Assembly: GCA_044349155.1 (NCBI GenBank)
Contig: JBIKRQ010000229.1
Span: forward strand, 1-10,398
Source of the DNA: VGSZ01 sp044349155
GTDB taxonomy: Bacteria > Myxococcota > UBA727 > VGSZ01
Direction: 5' to 3'
DNA: 10,398 nt
Position 1 is the stretch's first letter. Every line of letters starts with the position of its first letter. Positions 1-6,918 of the stretch are shown one piece after another. A program made the translations under genes and the position numbers. Under the pieces are notes generated by a model that had not been told where the DNA came from, did no database searches, and saw only the letters and a list, made by a program, of their open reading frames with translations.

Positions 1-60
1 AGTCCTCTCACGGAAGGCGAAGATGCGTTTACGAAGGTCGAGGGAGAGCGGAGCAGGCAT
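1..60 (-). CDS. IS630-type transposase, N-terminal start only (runs off left edge)
   Basis: The minus-strand ATG at 60-58 opens a frame of 20 codons with no stop before the window edge. It reads MPAPLSLDLRKRIFAFRERT. The pattern hydrophobic-SLDLR-(E/K)-R-(I/V) is the usual opening of the helix-turn-helix domain of IS630/Tc1-mariner-type transposases and related winged-helix proteins. The catalytic DDE domain would lie outside the window. No strong ribosome binding site is visible just upstream. Only 20 residues are available, so the family call rests on one motif. An element end would be expected somewhere between 61 and about 150, but I cannot recognise a terminal inverted repeat with a single end in view. 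Confidence 0.5.
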   Translation of the reverse strand, partial: MPAPLSLDLRKRIFAFRERT

Positions 61-109
61 CACACAGTCAGATCACGCCGGATCGCGAATGGGATCGGTC
101 GATCGATCG

Positions 110-257
110 ATGGAAGAAGCGCTGTACGCACTCCAGACCGCTGTGCCCGCGGTGTGGCCTGGGACCTGATGCAAAAACGAGTACCGCCGTCTTTGCGCTT
201 CCAGCCGTCGAGCAGAAGCCGCGCTTCAAGCGGGTCGTTCTCGCGCTGGTTTCGGTC
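110..257 (+). other. Probable N-terminal coding extension of the following gene, frameshifted
   Basis: The frame of the following gene is open from base 3 and contains no ATG, GTG or TTG before 258, yet the stretch from about 118 is protein-like. It reads RCTHSRPLCPRCGLGPDA, then a polar linker ending KPRFKR, then a hydrophobic run (VVLALVSVVAIGVVAALAV) that continues past 258. CPRCG is typical of zinc-ribbon motifs, and the basic KPRFKR before the helix fits a cytoplasmic N-terminus. An ATG at 110 lies one frame away (MEEALYA..., stop at 167-169). Removing one A from the GAAGAAG at 113-119 would give MEERCTHSRPLCPRCG. I infer that the true start is 110 and that a one-base insertion, real or from sequencing, separates it from the body. 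Truncation by the adjacent transposase-like element is an alternative. Confidence 0.5.
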
Positions 258-1220
258 GTGGCGATCGGTGTTGTCGCGGCACTCGCGGTCCCGTTGCGGG
301 CGCCAAAACCGCAGGCGCCCGACCCCGTCGGGGCCGAGTTTGACGGCGGTGTCGTTCGCTACAACGAGGTGGCGGAGCTGGTTCGCGTGATGCCGCCGCC
401 GCTGCGCGACGAACTGTTCCTTGAGCGCGCCGACGGCATGAGCGACCTCGTCGAGGTCCTCGCGTTGCGAAAGATTCTCGCTGCCGCTGTGGCCCCCCCG
501 GGCAAGGCCCCCGACCTCAAGCGCGATCGGGCAGCGGCCGCCGCGTGGGTCCTGGCCCGCACAAGCCCGGACACAGCGCCGTCGTTGTTCGTCAAACTGG
601 GAAAAGCAGCGCACACCAGACTGGTGACCGACCAGATCGATACGCTCTGCAAACACGTGGATGACCCAGTAGAGGATAACGACTGGTCTCCTGCTGATGG
701 CACGCCACCAACGTCGTTTACACTCTGCGGTTTCGGCACACGAGAAGTCACCATCGACACAACAGCGAAGACATGGAAAATAAAAGACCCTGAAATGGAC
801 GTTATCTTGCCAGAAGACATCCTCTGGTTCGAGCTGTTTGGCAGTGGCACCATGGAGCATCTCTTCTTCTCGTACAATGGCCTGATGGTCACGCCACGCG
901 AGCCGATTCCAGGCGATCCGAAGCCGCCCACGGTCGTCACGACCGGCGAAGCCGCGCCTGAGGCGATGGCGTCACTGACCCAAATCAGTCGACCATTGCT
1001 GGATTGCATTTGGCACGATGACTACGCCATTGTTGCCCATGTTGCTGCGGATATTGGCGACCACAACGAGCTGAAAAATGTTCGTCTTTCTGGCGACTTC
1101 TGCAAACAAACTCAGCAGGATTGCTCCATCAAACGCTGCCTCTCGAAAATCCTCTCAGGATGGCGCATTCCACGACAATCACACAGCATTGAGGTTGACC
1201 TTTCGATCACAACCAACTGA
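258..1220 (+). CDS. Membrane-anchored protein with TonB-like/AgmX-type C-terminal domain
   Basis: The first recognised in-frame start is GTG 258, giving 320 residues, but this start cuts a transmembrane helix in two. The real protein probably begins upstream (see 110-257). After the helix comes a proline-rich linker. Residues about 27-85 (FDGGVVRYNEVAELVRV...) are helical and weakly recall the N-terminal domain of SurA/PpiD-type chaperones. A middle region (about 110-215) has no recognised family. Residues about 245-318 follow the plan of the TonB-like or AgmX/PglI C-terminal domain common in myxobacteria: a strand pair (IVAHVAADIG, NVRLSGDF), a CSIKRCLSKIL helix and a GWRIP turn before a final strand. 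Cysteines in this C-terminal part (C250, C282, C289, C294) may pair in the periplasm. I infer an inner-membrane protein reaching into the periplasm. The part from about 640 onward looks less GC-rich than its neighbours. Confidence 0.6.
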   Translation: MAIGVVAALAVPLRAPKPQAPDPVGAEFDGGVVRYNEVAELVRVMPPPLRDELFLERADGMSDLVEVLALRKILAAAVAPPGKAPDLKRDRAAAAAWVLARTSPDTAPSLFVKLGKAAHTRLVTDQIDTLCKHVDDPVEDNDWSPADGTPPTSFTLCGFGTREVTIDTTAKTWKIKDPEMDVILPEDILWFELFGSGTMEHLFFSYNGLMVTPREPIPGDPKPPTVVTTGEAAPEAMASLTQISRPLLDCIWHDDYAIVAHVAADIGDHNELKNVRLSGDFCKQTQQDCSIKRCLSKILSGWRIPRQSHSIEVDLSITTN

Positions 1221-1278
1221 TACCGTCATGTGACGCCCGCTCGCGCCCAAGCTGTCGGCGCCTGGTGCGCGCGCGTGT

Positions 1279-1296
1279 GGAAAGCCGAAGCTTTCC
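1279..1296 (+). terminator. Hairpin downstream of the TonB-like gene
   Basis: GGAAAGC and GCTTTCC form a perfect 7-bp stem around a CGAA tetraloop, starting 58 nt after the stop at 1218-1220. Only two T residues follow directly, so it is a weak intrinsic terminator at best. The rest of the 194-bp gap between 1221 and 1414 shows nothing else I can name. Confidence 0.35.
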
Positions 1297-1414
1297 TTGC
1301 ATCGTCAAGGTCACGCGATGGCGTAGCACAGAAGTCGCTTTGGCCCCCAAGGCCCGCTGACGTCGCAGCTGTGGCCATGAGCTGCTATCGAACGCCCTGG
1401 TCTTCGGGGGCATT

Positions 1415-2530
1415 TTGAACATCTCACTCCTGCGCGTCGCCGTTCCTGCCTTCACTGCGCTTGGTGTCCTGCTGTGGGTTCTCCTCCAATACGCACCAGA
1501 CCCCACGTTCAACTACCACGGTTCAAACAGCTTCTGGGGACCGCTGTTGTTGAATCTCGTCCTCGGTGGCGCCTCGCGTCTGCTGTTGCTCGGGGCAGGC
1601 CCACTGGCGGTGTATCTGCTGCTCGTCGAGCAACGCTCGGGCGGACTCAACGCCAAAGTGGTCGTCGTCGCCGCTGTGGCGCTCCTCGCCTGTACCTTCG
1701 TGTTGGCGCGGCCCCTCTGTGCGTCGCTCCTGCCAGGGGCGAGCCCGCCGACCCATGTCGCCGTGGCCGTCAGTCTCACGGCGGTGACCTTCGCGCTGCT
1801 CGTGCCGGGGGTCGCTGCACGCCTCTGCTGTGCAGCAGTCGCCAGCATCGCGGCCGGCGCCATTGTCTGGTCGGTCACTGGCGTTGAGCGTGACCCACAG
1901 GCACTCGAGCGGGCGGTCAGTGCCAACTCCGTCGTCGGCGCTCGCGTCCTCCTCGCGGCGGGCCACAATCCAAACGCGCCGGTGCCCGTGCTCGTGTCGG
2001 CCCGCGGCCTGCCGATGGTGCAGCTCCTGCTCGACAACGGCGCCGATCCCAACGGCAGGGTCAGTGGGCGCCCGGCAACACCGCTCTCAGAGGCCTGCAA
2101 AGAGCCCGACGTCGCCGCTGTGGTCGCGCTGCTCGACGCTGGCGCCCGCGTCGACGATGTGCTGGCGCTCAAGAACGCAGCCGATTGGCTCTACGGCGAT
2201 CACATCCGCGTGTTGCTCGCGCACGGGGCCGACGCCAGCGCGCCCGACCTGCTCCGAAGCCTCGTGGCTGCCGCCCCGTACGACGCGGCCTTGTTGAAGC
2301 TCGAGACCGCGGTGCTCGCCCACGCCATGACGCCCGAACGCGCGGAGGAGCGCGACGACGCGCTGGGTCACGCGATCTGGAAGAACAACGTCGACGCCGT
2401 CACGCTCTTGCTGCCCACGGTGGCCGACCGCTGCAGTGGCAAAAGCGGCAGCGCGCTCGACATCGCACGCCGGCTCAACCCCGCGTTGGTGCCGATGGTG
2501 ACGGCGTCGTGCGACAAGGACACGCCATGA
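1415..2530 (+). CDS. Multi-pass membrane protein with cytoplasmic-type ankyrin repeats
   Basis: This 371-residue protein starts at TTG 1415, four bases after a GGGGG run that could serve as a weak Shine-Dalgarno. No better in-frame start is visible. The N-terminal 155 residues hold about five hydrophobic helices (near 5-26, 45-71, 80-99, 113-133 and 135-155). From about 158 to 360 it has ankyrin-type repeats, visible as VVGARVLLAAGHNPNA, GLPMVQLLLDNGADPNG, DVAAVVALLDAGARVDD and DHIRVLLAHGADASA. The later repeats are degenerate. Ankyrin repeats bind other proteins. The membrane part belongs to no family I recognise, so the role is open. The stop codon overlaps the next gene's start (ATGA, 2527-2530), so the two are probably translated together. 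Confidence 0.75.
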   Translation: MNISLLRVAVPAFTALGVLLWVLLQYAPDPTFNYHGSNSFWGPLLLNLVLGGASRLLLLGAGPLAVYLLLVEQRSGGLNAKVVVVAAVALLACTFVLARPLCASLLPGASPPTHVAVAVSLTAVTFALLVPGVAARLCCAAVASIAAGAIVWSVTGVERDPQALERAVSANSVVGARVLLAAGHNPNAPVPVLVSARGLPMVQLLLDNGADPNGRVSGRPATPLSEACKEPDVAAVVALLDAGARVDDVLALKNAADWLYGDHIRVLLAHGADASAPDLLRSLVAAAPYDAALLKLETAVLAHAMTPERAEERDDALGHAIWKNNVDAVTLLLPTVADRCSGKSGSALDIARRLNPALVPMVTASCDKDTP

Positions 2531-2703
2531 CGCAGGCCATCACACGCATCGCGCTGCTCGTCGTCGCCATCGCATGCAGCGCGTGCAGTGACCGCGACGG
2601 CGCCACCTCCTGCACAGCAACGCGCCTCGACACAGTCGCCCTCGCTGTCGGCTTGTCGAGAATGGACCATTTCAGCGGAGGCAACGCCTCCGACGTGGCG
2701 TGA
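2527..2703 (+). CDS. Small lipoprotein, 58 residues, coupled to the ankyrin gene
   Basis: The start ATG overlaps the TGA of the ankyrin gene, a usual sign of translational coupling. The product opens with a typical signal peptide (MTQAITRIALLVVAIACSAC), with candidate lipidated cysteines at residues 17 and 20. After cleavage only about 38-42 residues would remain, with one further cysteine (C28) and no recognised domain. Its last 32 bp overlap the end of the convergent minus-strand gene. It may be a small partner of the ankyrin membrane protein, or a lipoprotein gene cut short when the two genes were joined. The signal peptide and coupling make it credible in spite of its length. Confidence 0.55.
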   Translation: MTQAITRIALLVVAIACSACSDRDGATSCTATRLDTVALAVGLSRMDHFSGGNASDVA

Positions 2704-4336
2704 TCAAGACGAGCAGCGCACCGAGGCCGAAGGCGTCGCCCTGCTGACACCCGCCGCAGGTCGACGGCTTCGACGGTGACGGTGACGGTGACGGCTGCGC
2801 AGTCGGTGCCTCTGGCGCTGCGGGCGGCGCGGGCGGCGCGGCGGGCGGCGGTGCGCGCTTCACGGCCGGCCACGAGAGGCCGGTGCGCAGCTCGTTGGAG
2901 GCCACCCCATCGACATAAGCGCGTTCCAGCACCAGCTCGCCGGTGCCGCGCATGAACATCTGCAAGAGCTGCGGCGTACCCGCGACGAACCTTGCGACGT
3001 CGAGGACCGATCCGTCGTCCCACCACGACGTCCAGGTGCCGTCGATCACGCCGCTTTCGTACGTCAGCCGCTCGCGCATGAGCAGCAGCCCGGACACGGG
3101 TGAATCGGCACAACTGGTGCTCCAGTACCTGACCCACGGCCCCTGCCGCTCGCCATCTTTGCGCTGACATTCAAGGACGGTGTCCGTGGGAGGGCCTGGC
3201 CGCACCATCGTGGTCCCGGCAGGGCAGGTCGGCAGTGGCGTCGTCGCCATGCAGCCGCCGCCGAGGTCGATCGTCGCAAGCTCACGCCCCTGCACGCCAA
3301 GCACAGCTGCATCGGCGTGGCTCGTCGGCGCCTCAAGCAGCAGGTGACGACGGATATCGCCCGGGACCTGGTCGAACGAGCGGGTCAATCGAAGTCGCGA
3401 CAGCGTTGGCGTCGGCTGATCAACACCGCTCAGGCGCAGCCGTTGCGCTGTGCTCAGCTCCTCAAACACGACCCGCGTAAACGACGTGGAGATGCTGGCC
3501 TCGCCAACATAACGGAGGTTCGGCGCCGCGACCGAAGCAATCTCTGATGTGTTGTCGATGACGAGCTTTTCGACATGCACCAGCGCGTTGAACGAAAGGA
3601 GCTCCCGCCGCCCCACGCCCGTCACTGAGATCGTGTCTGCGACCTCAAGCACGTCGAGGAAGGAGAGGTCCGCGTCGCCGACCGATCTGATGCTGATTTC
3701 GCTGGCGGTGCGGAGGCCACTCAGATTCAGGCGGCGCAGCGGCTCCGCGCGGGCCAGGCGCACGGTCGCTGTCACCAGGGCTGGCGCTTCGAAGCGCGCG
3801 AGCGTGCTTGTATCGTTGAGGCTCAGCACGCCGTGGACGACGCGCAGTGCCGGCAGTGCAATGGTGTCGCCCAAATAGCCATTGATGCTCACGTTGTGCG
3901 CCTCTTCAAGACGCGGCACCTCCAGCGTCGTCGCACCGGTGACCTCGAGCGTACCCAGCCGCAGCGCTGGCAGCGCCACCGTGGCCACACCGCAGGCGAC
4001 GACGCCATACGCGGAGACGAGCCCTTCGAGCCCCTCAAGGCTCGTGAGGCCCTTCACCTTGTTGATGCTCAGCGTCTCCGTCACCACGCGCAGGTCCTTC
4101 AACGGCTCCAGAGTTGAGACCTCAAGGCCCCAGCCGGTGGCCGAGCATTGCGACGCCGAACCGATCTCAAGGTCGCCGTCGACGCAGTTGACGCCACGGA
4201 GCTTCTCGAGATCGGCGGCAGTGCGCACGGCGACATTGCCCGTGTGGATGCGGCCTTCACACACGATGGGCGGTGCCTCAGCGAGTATGGGCGCAGCGAC
4301 GAGCAGGGTCACGATCAGACACGACAATCGTTGCAT
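2672..4336 (-). CDS. Secreted surface protein: Receptor-L repeats, MORN-like repeats, MYXO-CTERM tag
   Basis: This 554-residue protein begins at ATG 4336 behind a purine-rich GAGGGGAAGAAG. Residues 1-19 are a signal peptide (cleavage near ILA-EA). Residues about 36-310 are repeating strand units such as LEIGSASQ, LSINKVKGLTSLEGLEGL and VSINGYLG, followed by PALR-type turns. This is the pattern of Receptor L (EGFR/ECM33-like) leucine-rich solenoids. Residues about 388-450 hold MORN_2/YwqK-like units (GERQGPWVRYW, GVIDGTWTSWWDDGS). A proline/alanine/serine linker (about 492-525) leads to CGGC at 527-530, a hydrophobic run and RRRR. That matches the MYXO-CTERM tag, which in Myxococcus directs proteins to the cell surface through type II secretion. 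The reading is a surface-anchored binding or adhesion protein; the ligand is unknown. It is transcribed away from the 4503 gene. Confidence 0.8.
   Translation of the reverse strand: MQRLSCLIVTLLVAAPILAEAPPIVCEGRIHTGNVAVRTAADLEKLRGVNCVDGDLEIGSASQCSATGWGLEVSTLEPLKDLRVVTETLSINKVKGLTSLEGLEGLVSAYGVVACGVATVALPALRLGTLEVTGATTLEVPRLEEAHNVSINGYLGDTIALPALRVVHGVLSLNDTSTLARFEAPALVTATVRLARAEPLRRLNLSGLRTASEISIRSVGDADLSFLDVLEVADTISVTGVGRRELLSFNALVHVEKLVIDNTSEIASVAAPNLRYVGEASISTSFTRVVFEELSTAQRLRLSGVDQPTPTLSRLRLTRSFDQVPGDIRRHLLLEAPTSHADAAVLGVQGRELATIDLGGGCMATTPLPTCPAGTTMVRPGPPTDTVLECQRKDGERQGPWVRYWSTSCADSPVSGLLLMRERLTYESGVIDGTWTSWWDDGSVLDVARFVAGTPQLLQMFMRGTGELVLERAYVDGVASNELRTGLSWPAVKRAPPPAAPPAPPAAPEAPTAQPSPSPSPSKPSTCGGCQQGDAFGLGALLVLITPRRRRCLR
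2676..2692. terminator. Palindrome inside the convergent gene overlap
   Basis: CGGAGGC and GCCTCCG form a perfect 7-bp stem with a three-base loop. It lies inside the 32-bp overlap between the lipoprotein gene and the surface-protein gene, so it codes on both strands. A hairpin at the meeting point of two transcripts could act in both directions, but neither strand has a T-tract after it. Confidence 0.35.
2774..2794. repeat. Short tandem repeat CGGTGA x3
   Basis: Three exact CGGTGA hexamers plus a partial CGG lie inside the minus-strand gene and encode the alternating Pro-Ser linker before the MYXO-CTERM tag. Just beside it (about 2818-2852) is a run of GGGCGGCGC-type units encoding the Ala-Pro part. 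Such repeats can change linker length without breaking the frame. Confidence 0.7.
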
Positions 4337-4380
4337 TTCTTCTTCCCCTCAAAACGACCTTCGTACCGCGACGACGGCTC

Positions 4381-4426
4381 GAAGCACACGCCCCGCGCAA
4401 AACGTCACGACGACAGCGCGTGCTTC
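4381..4426. promoter_or_regulatory. Inverted repeat in the divergent intergenic region
   Basis: GAAGCACACG at 4381-4390 and CGCGTGCTTC at 4417-4426 are inverted copies matching at 9 of 10 positions. They are 36 bp apart, start to start, inside the 166-bp gap between two divergent genes. The spacing is compatible with two half-sites of an operator. No convincing -35/-10 pair was seen, so the regulatory role is inferred from position and symmetry alone. Confidence 0.3.
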
Positions 4427-4502
4427 CCCGGTAGCGGAGGCTGACCGAGCCAACACACAAGGCGCCGCGGAAGACGCAAGTACACTCCGTGGTTGGAGCG
4501 CG

Positions 4503-5078
4503 ATGACCATGCCTGTGACGCCCGCCACACCACCTTCGCCCGACCTCGCGCCACAGGCTGACGTCGTCGCTGCGCAGCGAGCACGATGGCGCGCACTGTT
4601 GCTCACCACGATCACCGCGGCGATCGGTCCAACGCTGCTCGTGATCGCGCCGTTCCCACTGCCACTGCTGCTGGTGCCAGCGCTCGTGCTTGTGGAACTT
4701 GCCTTCCTTCTCCGTCGTCGTGCGCTGCCGATGTTTGCACTCCGTTGTGCGCTGGGCTGCTCGATCGTGGTCACCGCGGCGTGGATGCCGGTCAAGCCTG
4801 AGGACGAGATCGTCGTGACCGGCTTGCCCACCGCCCAAACATCGATTGCCGCGCTGAATGAGGCGTGGCTGGTCGGCGACAACCTGCGCTGGCGTGTGGC
4901 GACCCGGAATGAGCAACGCACCGTCCTCTTCTCCCGTTCAAGCCTGACGCTGCGCACGTTTGTCGACGAGCTTTCCGACCAACTCGACACCCGGGTGTGG
5001 GTCGGCCGCTGCGGCACAGGCGCCACGATCCTGTTCGGCGCAGCCCCCATGAGCGGTGTCTTCGTCGACGACACCTGA
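4503..5078 (+). CDS. Three-helix membrane protein of unknown function
   Basis: ATG 4503 gives 191 residues. A second ATG at 4509 is spaced better (10 nt) from the GGAG at 4495-4498 and would remove two residues. The open frame continues upstream across the divergent gene, but that part is antisense and lacks a fitting start. A polar N-terminus of about 28 residues is followed by hydrophobic helices near 31-49, 51-70 and 77-94; RRR at 71-73 suggests a cytoplasmic loop. The C-terminal 95 residues are soluble, with a mixed strand pattern (LRWRVATRN, RTVLFSRSSLTLRTFVDEL, TRVWVGRCGTGATILFG). I recognise no family. It is 91 bp upstream of the YD-repeat lipoprotein on the same strand, so they may share a transcript. 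Confidence 0.65.
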   Translation: MTMPVTPATPPSPDLAPQADVVAAQRARWRALLLTTITAAIGPTLLVIAPFPLPLLLVPALVLVELAFLLRRRALPMFALRCALGCSIVVTAAWMPVKPEDEIVVTGLPTAQTSIAALNEAWLVGDNLRWRVATRNEQRTVLFSRSSLTLRTFVDELSDQLDTRVWVGRCGTGATILFGAAPMSGVFVDDT

Positions 5079-5169
5079 CCCGACGTGAGCAGCGAGCTGG
5101 GCATTTCTGCATACCTGATGTGCGTGGTGGTGCGTTCCTCCACAGCGGGATTGTTCGTACATCTGGGAC

Positions 5170-6237
5170 ATGAACACGCTGCTGCAAGCTCTGCTGTGCT
5201 CGACCCCGCTGGCGCTCGTTGCCTGCGCGCCGCTCACGAACGACAACGACGACGTGGCAGGAGGACCACGCTGGCTGCCTGTCGAGCACGAGCGCGATGG
5301 CATCGTTGAGACCTGGGCCTACGACGACGAGGTTCGCCTGCTGGCTGTCGACGAGCGCGTGGTGTGCCGCTGCGAGGAACAGCCGCGCCAACTGTCGCGC
5401 TTCAGCTACAGCGATCGCCGCGCACAACGCGCCATCGACCGCGATGCCGACGGTGACGACGACGAAGTTCTGCTGGTGCTGCGCGACGAGTTCGGTCGCG
5501 TGACGCGCTTTGAACGCGACCTCGTCGGCGCCGACGCTCAGTCCCTGACCTTCACCTATGACGACGCGGGGCGTGTCGTGGGCGAAGCCGACGAGGACGG
5601 CTCGCAACGAACGGCGGTGCGCGACGCCGCAGGTCGCGTGACCACCCTGCTCGACAACGGTGTGGTCTTCACGCGCTACACCTACGACGACGCAGGCCGA
5701 ACCACGGGCATCACCAGCGGCGATGACACCACCGCTTACCACTACGACGACGACGGTCGGATGGTGGCGCAACGCACCGCGCGCCCGAACAACTTCGACA
5801 TCACCTCAACGTACCTCTACGACGACGACGGCCAACTCATCGGCATCCGCGCCACCGACAACGAAAACGACAACGAAAGCGACAACAGCCTGACCACGAT
5901 CGACTTTGGCTACGACGACGGCCGCCTCGTCTCGCGCGTGAGCGTCGATCTGCGCACCAATGTCACGAGCATCATGGAAGCCACGTACGACGAACTGGGC
6001 CGCCCCCTGCTGTTCACCACGAGCGATGGGTACACGACGTCGACGACGTCCAGGGCCTACGTTGAGCTGGGCGACAACGACGTGGAGGTCACCACGACCG
6101 ACGAGGGCGGCTCGCGCGTCACGCGCTTTCGGCGGTTTGCAACACCACTGCGCGACGACCTGACGTTGCCGTCGTTGTACGTCGAGTTCCCCGACAGAAG
6201 GCCCTGGTTCGACGAGCCCTTCGTCGAACCCAACTGA
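5170..6237 (+). CDS. Small RHS/YD-repeat lipoprotein
   Basis: The product has 355 residues. It begins with a lipoprotein signal peptide, and the lipobox LVAC places the lipidated cysteine at residue 19. The mature part is made of about eight YD units (tyrosine-Asp pairs followed by G(R/Q)), for example FTYDDAGRVVGEADEDG, YTYDDAGRTTGITSGDD and YLYDDDGQLIGIRATDN. YD repeats form the beta-sheet shell of RHS and teneurin proteins. At this length it cannot make the large closed cocoon, and no RHS core motif or C-terminal toxin is present. It is very rich in aspartate. I infer an outer-membrane-attached surface or periplasmic protein, perhaps binding carbohydrate or calcium. No clear Shine-Dalgarno precedes the ATG. 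The end (WFDEPFVEPN) does not look truncated. Confidence 0.8.
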   Translation: MNTLLQALLCSTPLALVACAPLTNDNDDVAGGPRWLPVEHERDGIVETWAYDDEVRLLAVDERVVCRCEEQPRQLSRFSYSDRRAQRAIDRDADGDDDEVLLVLRDEFGRVTRFERDLVGADAQSLTFTYDDAGRVVGEADEDGSQRTAVRDAAGRVTTLLDNGVVFTRYTYDDAGRTTGITSGDDTTAYHYDDDGRMVAQRTARPNNFDITSTYLYDDDGQLIGIRATDNENDNESDNSLTTIDFGYDDGRLVSRVSVDLRTNVTSIMEATYDELGRPLLFTTSDGYTTSTTSRAYVELGDNDVEVTTTDEGGSRVTRFRRFATPLRDDLTLPSLYVEFPDRRPWFDEPFVEPN

Positions 6238-6246
6238 CGGCATCGA

Positions 6247-6296
6247 CGTCGCTTTCGACGCTGCGTCCGCCATGGGCCTGGGTTGAACCGACGCAG
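6247..6296. terminator. Dyad-rich spacer between convergent genes
   Basis: The 75-bp gap between the YD-repeat gene and the minus-strand membrane-protein gene holds CGTCG-CTTT-CGACG (6247-6260). It also holds a 7-bp perfect inverted repeat, CTGCGTC (6261-6267) and GACGCAG (6290-6296), with GGTT-G-AACC between its arms. The site is right for a two-way terminator, but there is no T-tract. Confidence 0.3.
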
Positions 6297-6312
6297 GAGG
6301 CAGCGCTCTGCT

Positions 6313-6867
6313 TCAGTGATGCGTGACGACGGTATCGGCGGCCAACACGCGCTCAATGAGCCTGCGCTGCTCGACGTGGGGCCACCAGTCGTAGAGCAGC
6401 AGTTCCAGCGGCCGCCACATCGCCACCCACCCGCTGATCACCAACCCTTCGTGCACCACCTGCAACAGGTGCGAGCCCGGCAGCAGCGTCGTCAATTCCG
6501 CCAGCGACAGCAGCACCGCCAATGCGCCGATGCCGATCGCCAACGAGCGCCGCCCCTGGGCCAGCACGTCGCGCACCTTGCGGCGTTGTCGCTCACGTTC
6601 GTAGGCAAGATGGGCGCGAATCGCCGTCACGATCACCTCAGCAGTGAGCACGGCGTCAGGTGCGCCCTCGATGTCGATTGCCAAGCGCAGCTTCGCCCGC
6701 GCGCCGATGTCGCCTGCCGCGCCGAGCAGATACTCGACGGCGTCGTCATCGAGATCGCGCTCGCGGTACGGCGAGGGATCGCGCATGTCGAACAGCTGCC
6801 GCGCATCTTTCATCACGATGTCGATGCACGTGAACTCGCCGTCGATGCGGTAGCGGGTCGTGGTCAT
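6313..6867 (-). CDS. Conserved two-helix membrane protein of unknown function
   Basis: I chose ATG 6867 (184 residues) because AAGGA at 6880-6876 lies 8 nt upstream; a longer frame reaches 6903 without a better site. The cytoplasmic N-terminal half carries FDMRDPSPYRERDLDDDAVEYL. After a strand-helix region and a basic stretch (YERERQRRKVRD), two helices follow near 108-130 and 135-155. They end in the striking GWVAMWRPLELLLYDWWP, then a basic tail. I recall this combination (SPF/Y-RERDLDDDA and GWVAMWRPLE-LYDWWP) as a widespread uncharacterised family in proteobacteria and relatives. No catalytic role is known to me. It follows the kinase and the pseudogene on the same strand, possibly as the last gene of that transcript. 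Confidence 0.75.
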   Translation of the reverse strand: MTTTRYRIDGEFTCIDIVMKDARQLFDMRDPSPYRERDLDDDAVEYLLGAAGDIGARAKLRLAIDIEGAPDAVLTAEVIVTAIRAHLAYERERQRRKVRDVLAQGRRSLAIGIGALAVLLSLAELTTLLPGSHLLQVVHEGLVISGWVAMWRPLELLLYDWWPHVEQRRLIERVLAADTVVTHH

Positions 6868-6875
6868 GGTCGGCA

Positions 6876-6880
6876 TCCTT
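6876..6880 (-). promoter_or_regulatory. Ribosome binding site deciding start 6867
   Basis: AAGGA on the minus strand, 8 nt before ATG 6867. It supports this start over the upstream in-frame codons at 6876 and 6903. Confidence 0.6.
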
Positions 6881-6918
6881 GCGGTTGCGGAGCACGGTGC
6901 CACGAGACCGCGACGACG

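Noticed and set aside
98..112. TCGATCGATCGATGG as a repeat or binding site
   Set aside because: Three short GATC-type units are likely by chance in GC-rich DNA and have no partner elsewhere in the window.
60..860. Long minus-strand frame (266 residues) opposite the TonB-like gene
   Set aside because: Arg-rich, low-complexity translation with no domain pattern; it is antisense to a better-supported gene.
1230..1418. Small plus-strand frame (62 residues) in the gap before the ankyrin gene
   Set aside because: No ribosome site, no domain or signal pattern, and it contains the hairpin at 1279-1296.
2475..3170. Minus-strand frame (231 residues) rich in Arg and Ala
   Set aside because: Shadow of the surface-protein gene on the same strand in another frame, with no recognisable protein features.
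3882..4502. Upstream extension of the 4503 membrane-protein frame
   Set aside because: It is antisense to the signal peptide and repeats of the surface protein, and the translation is Ser/Thr/Arg-rich noise. A proper start lies at 4503 or 4509.
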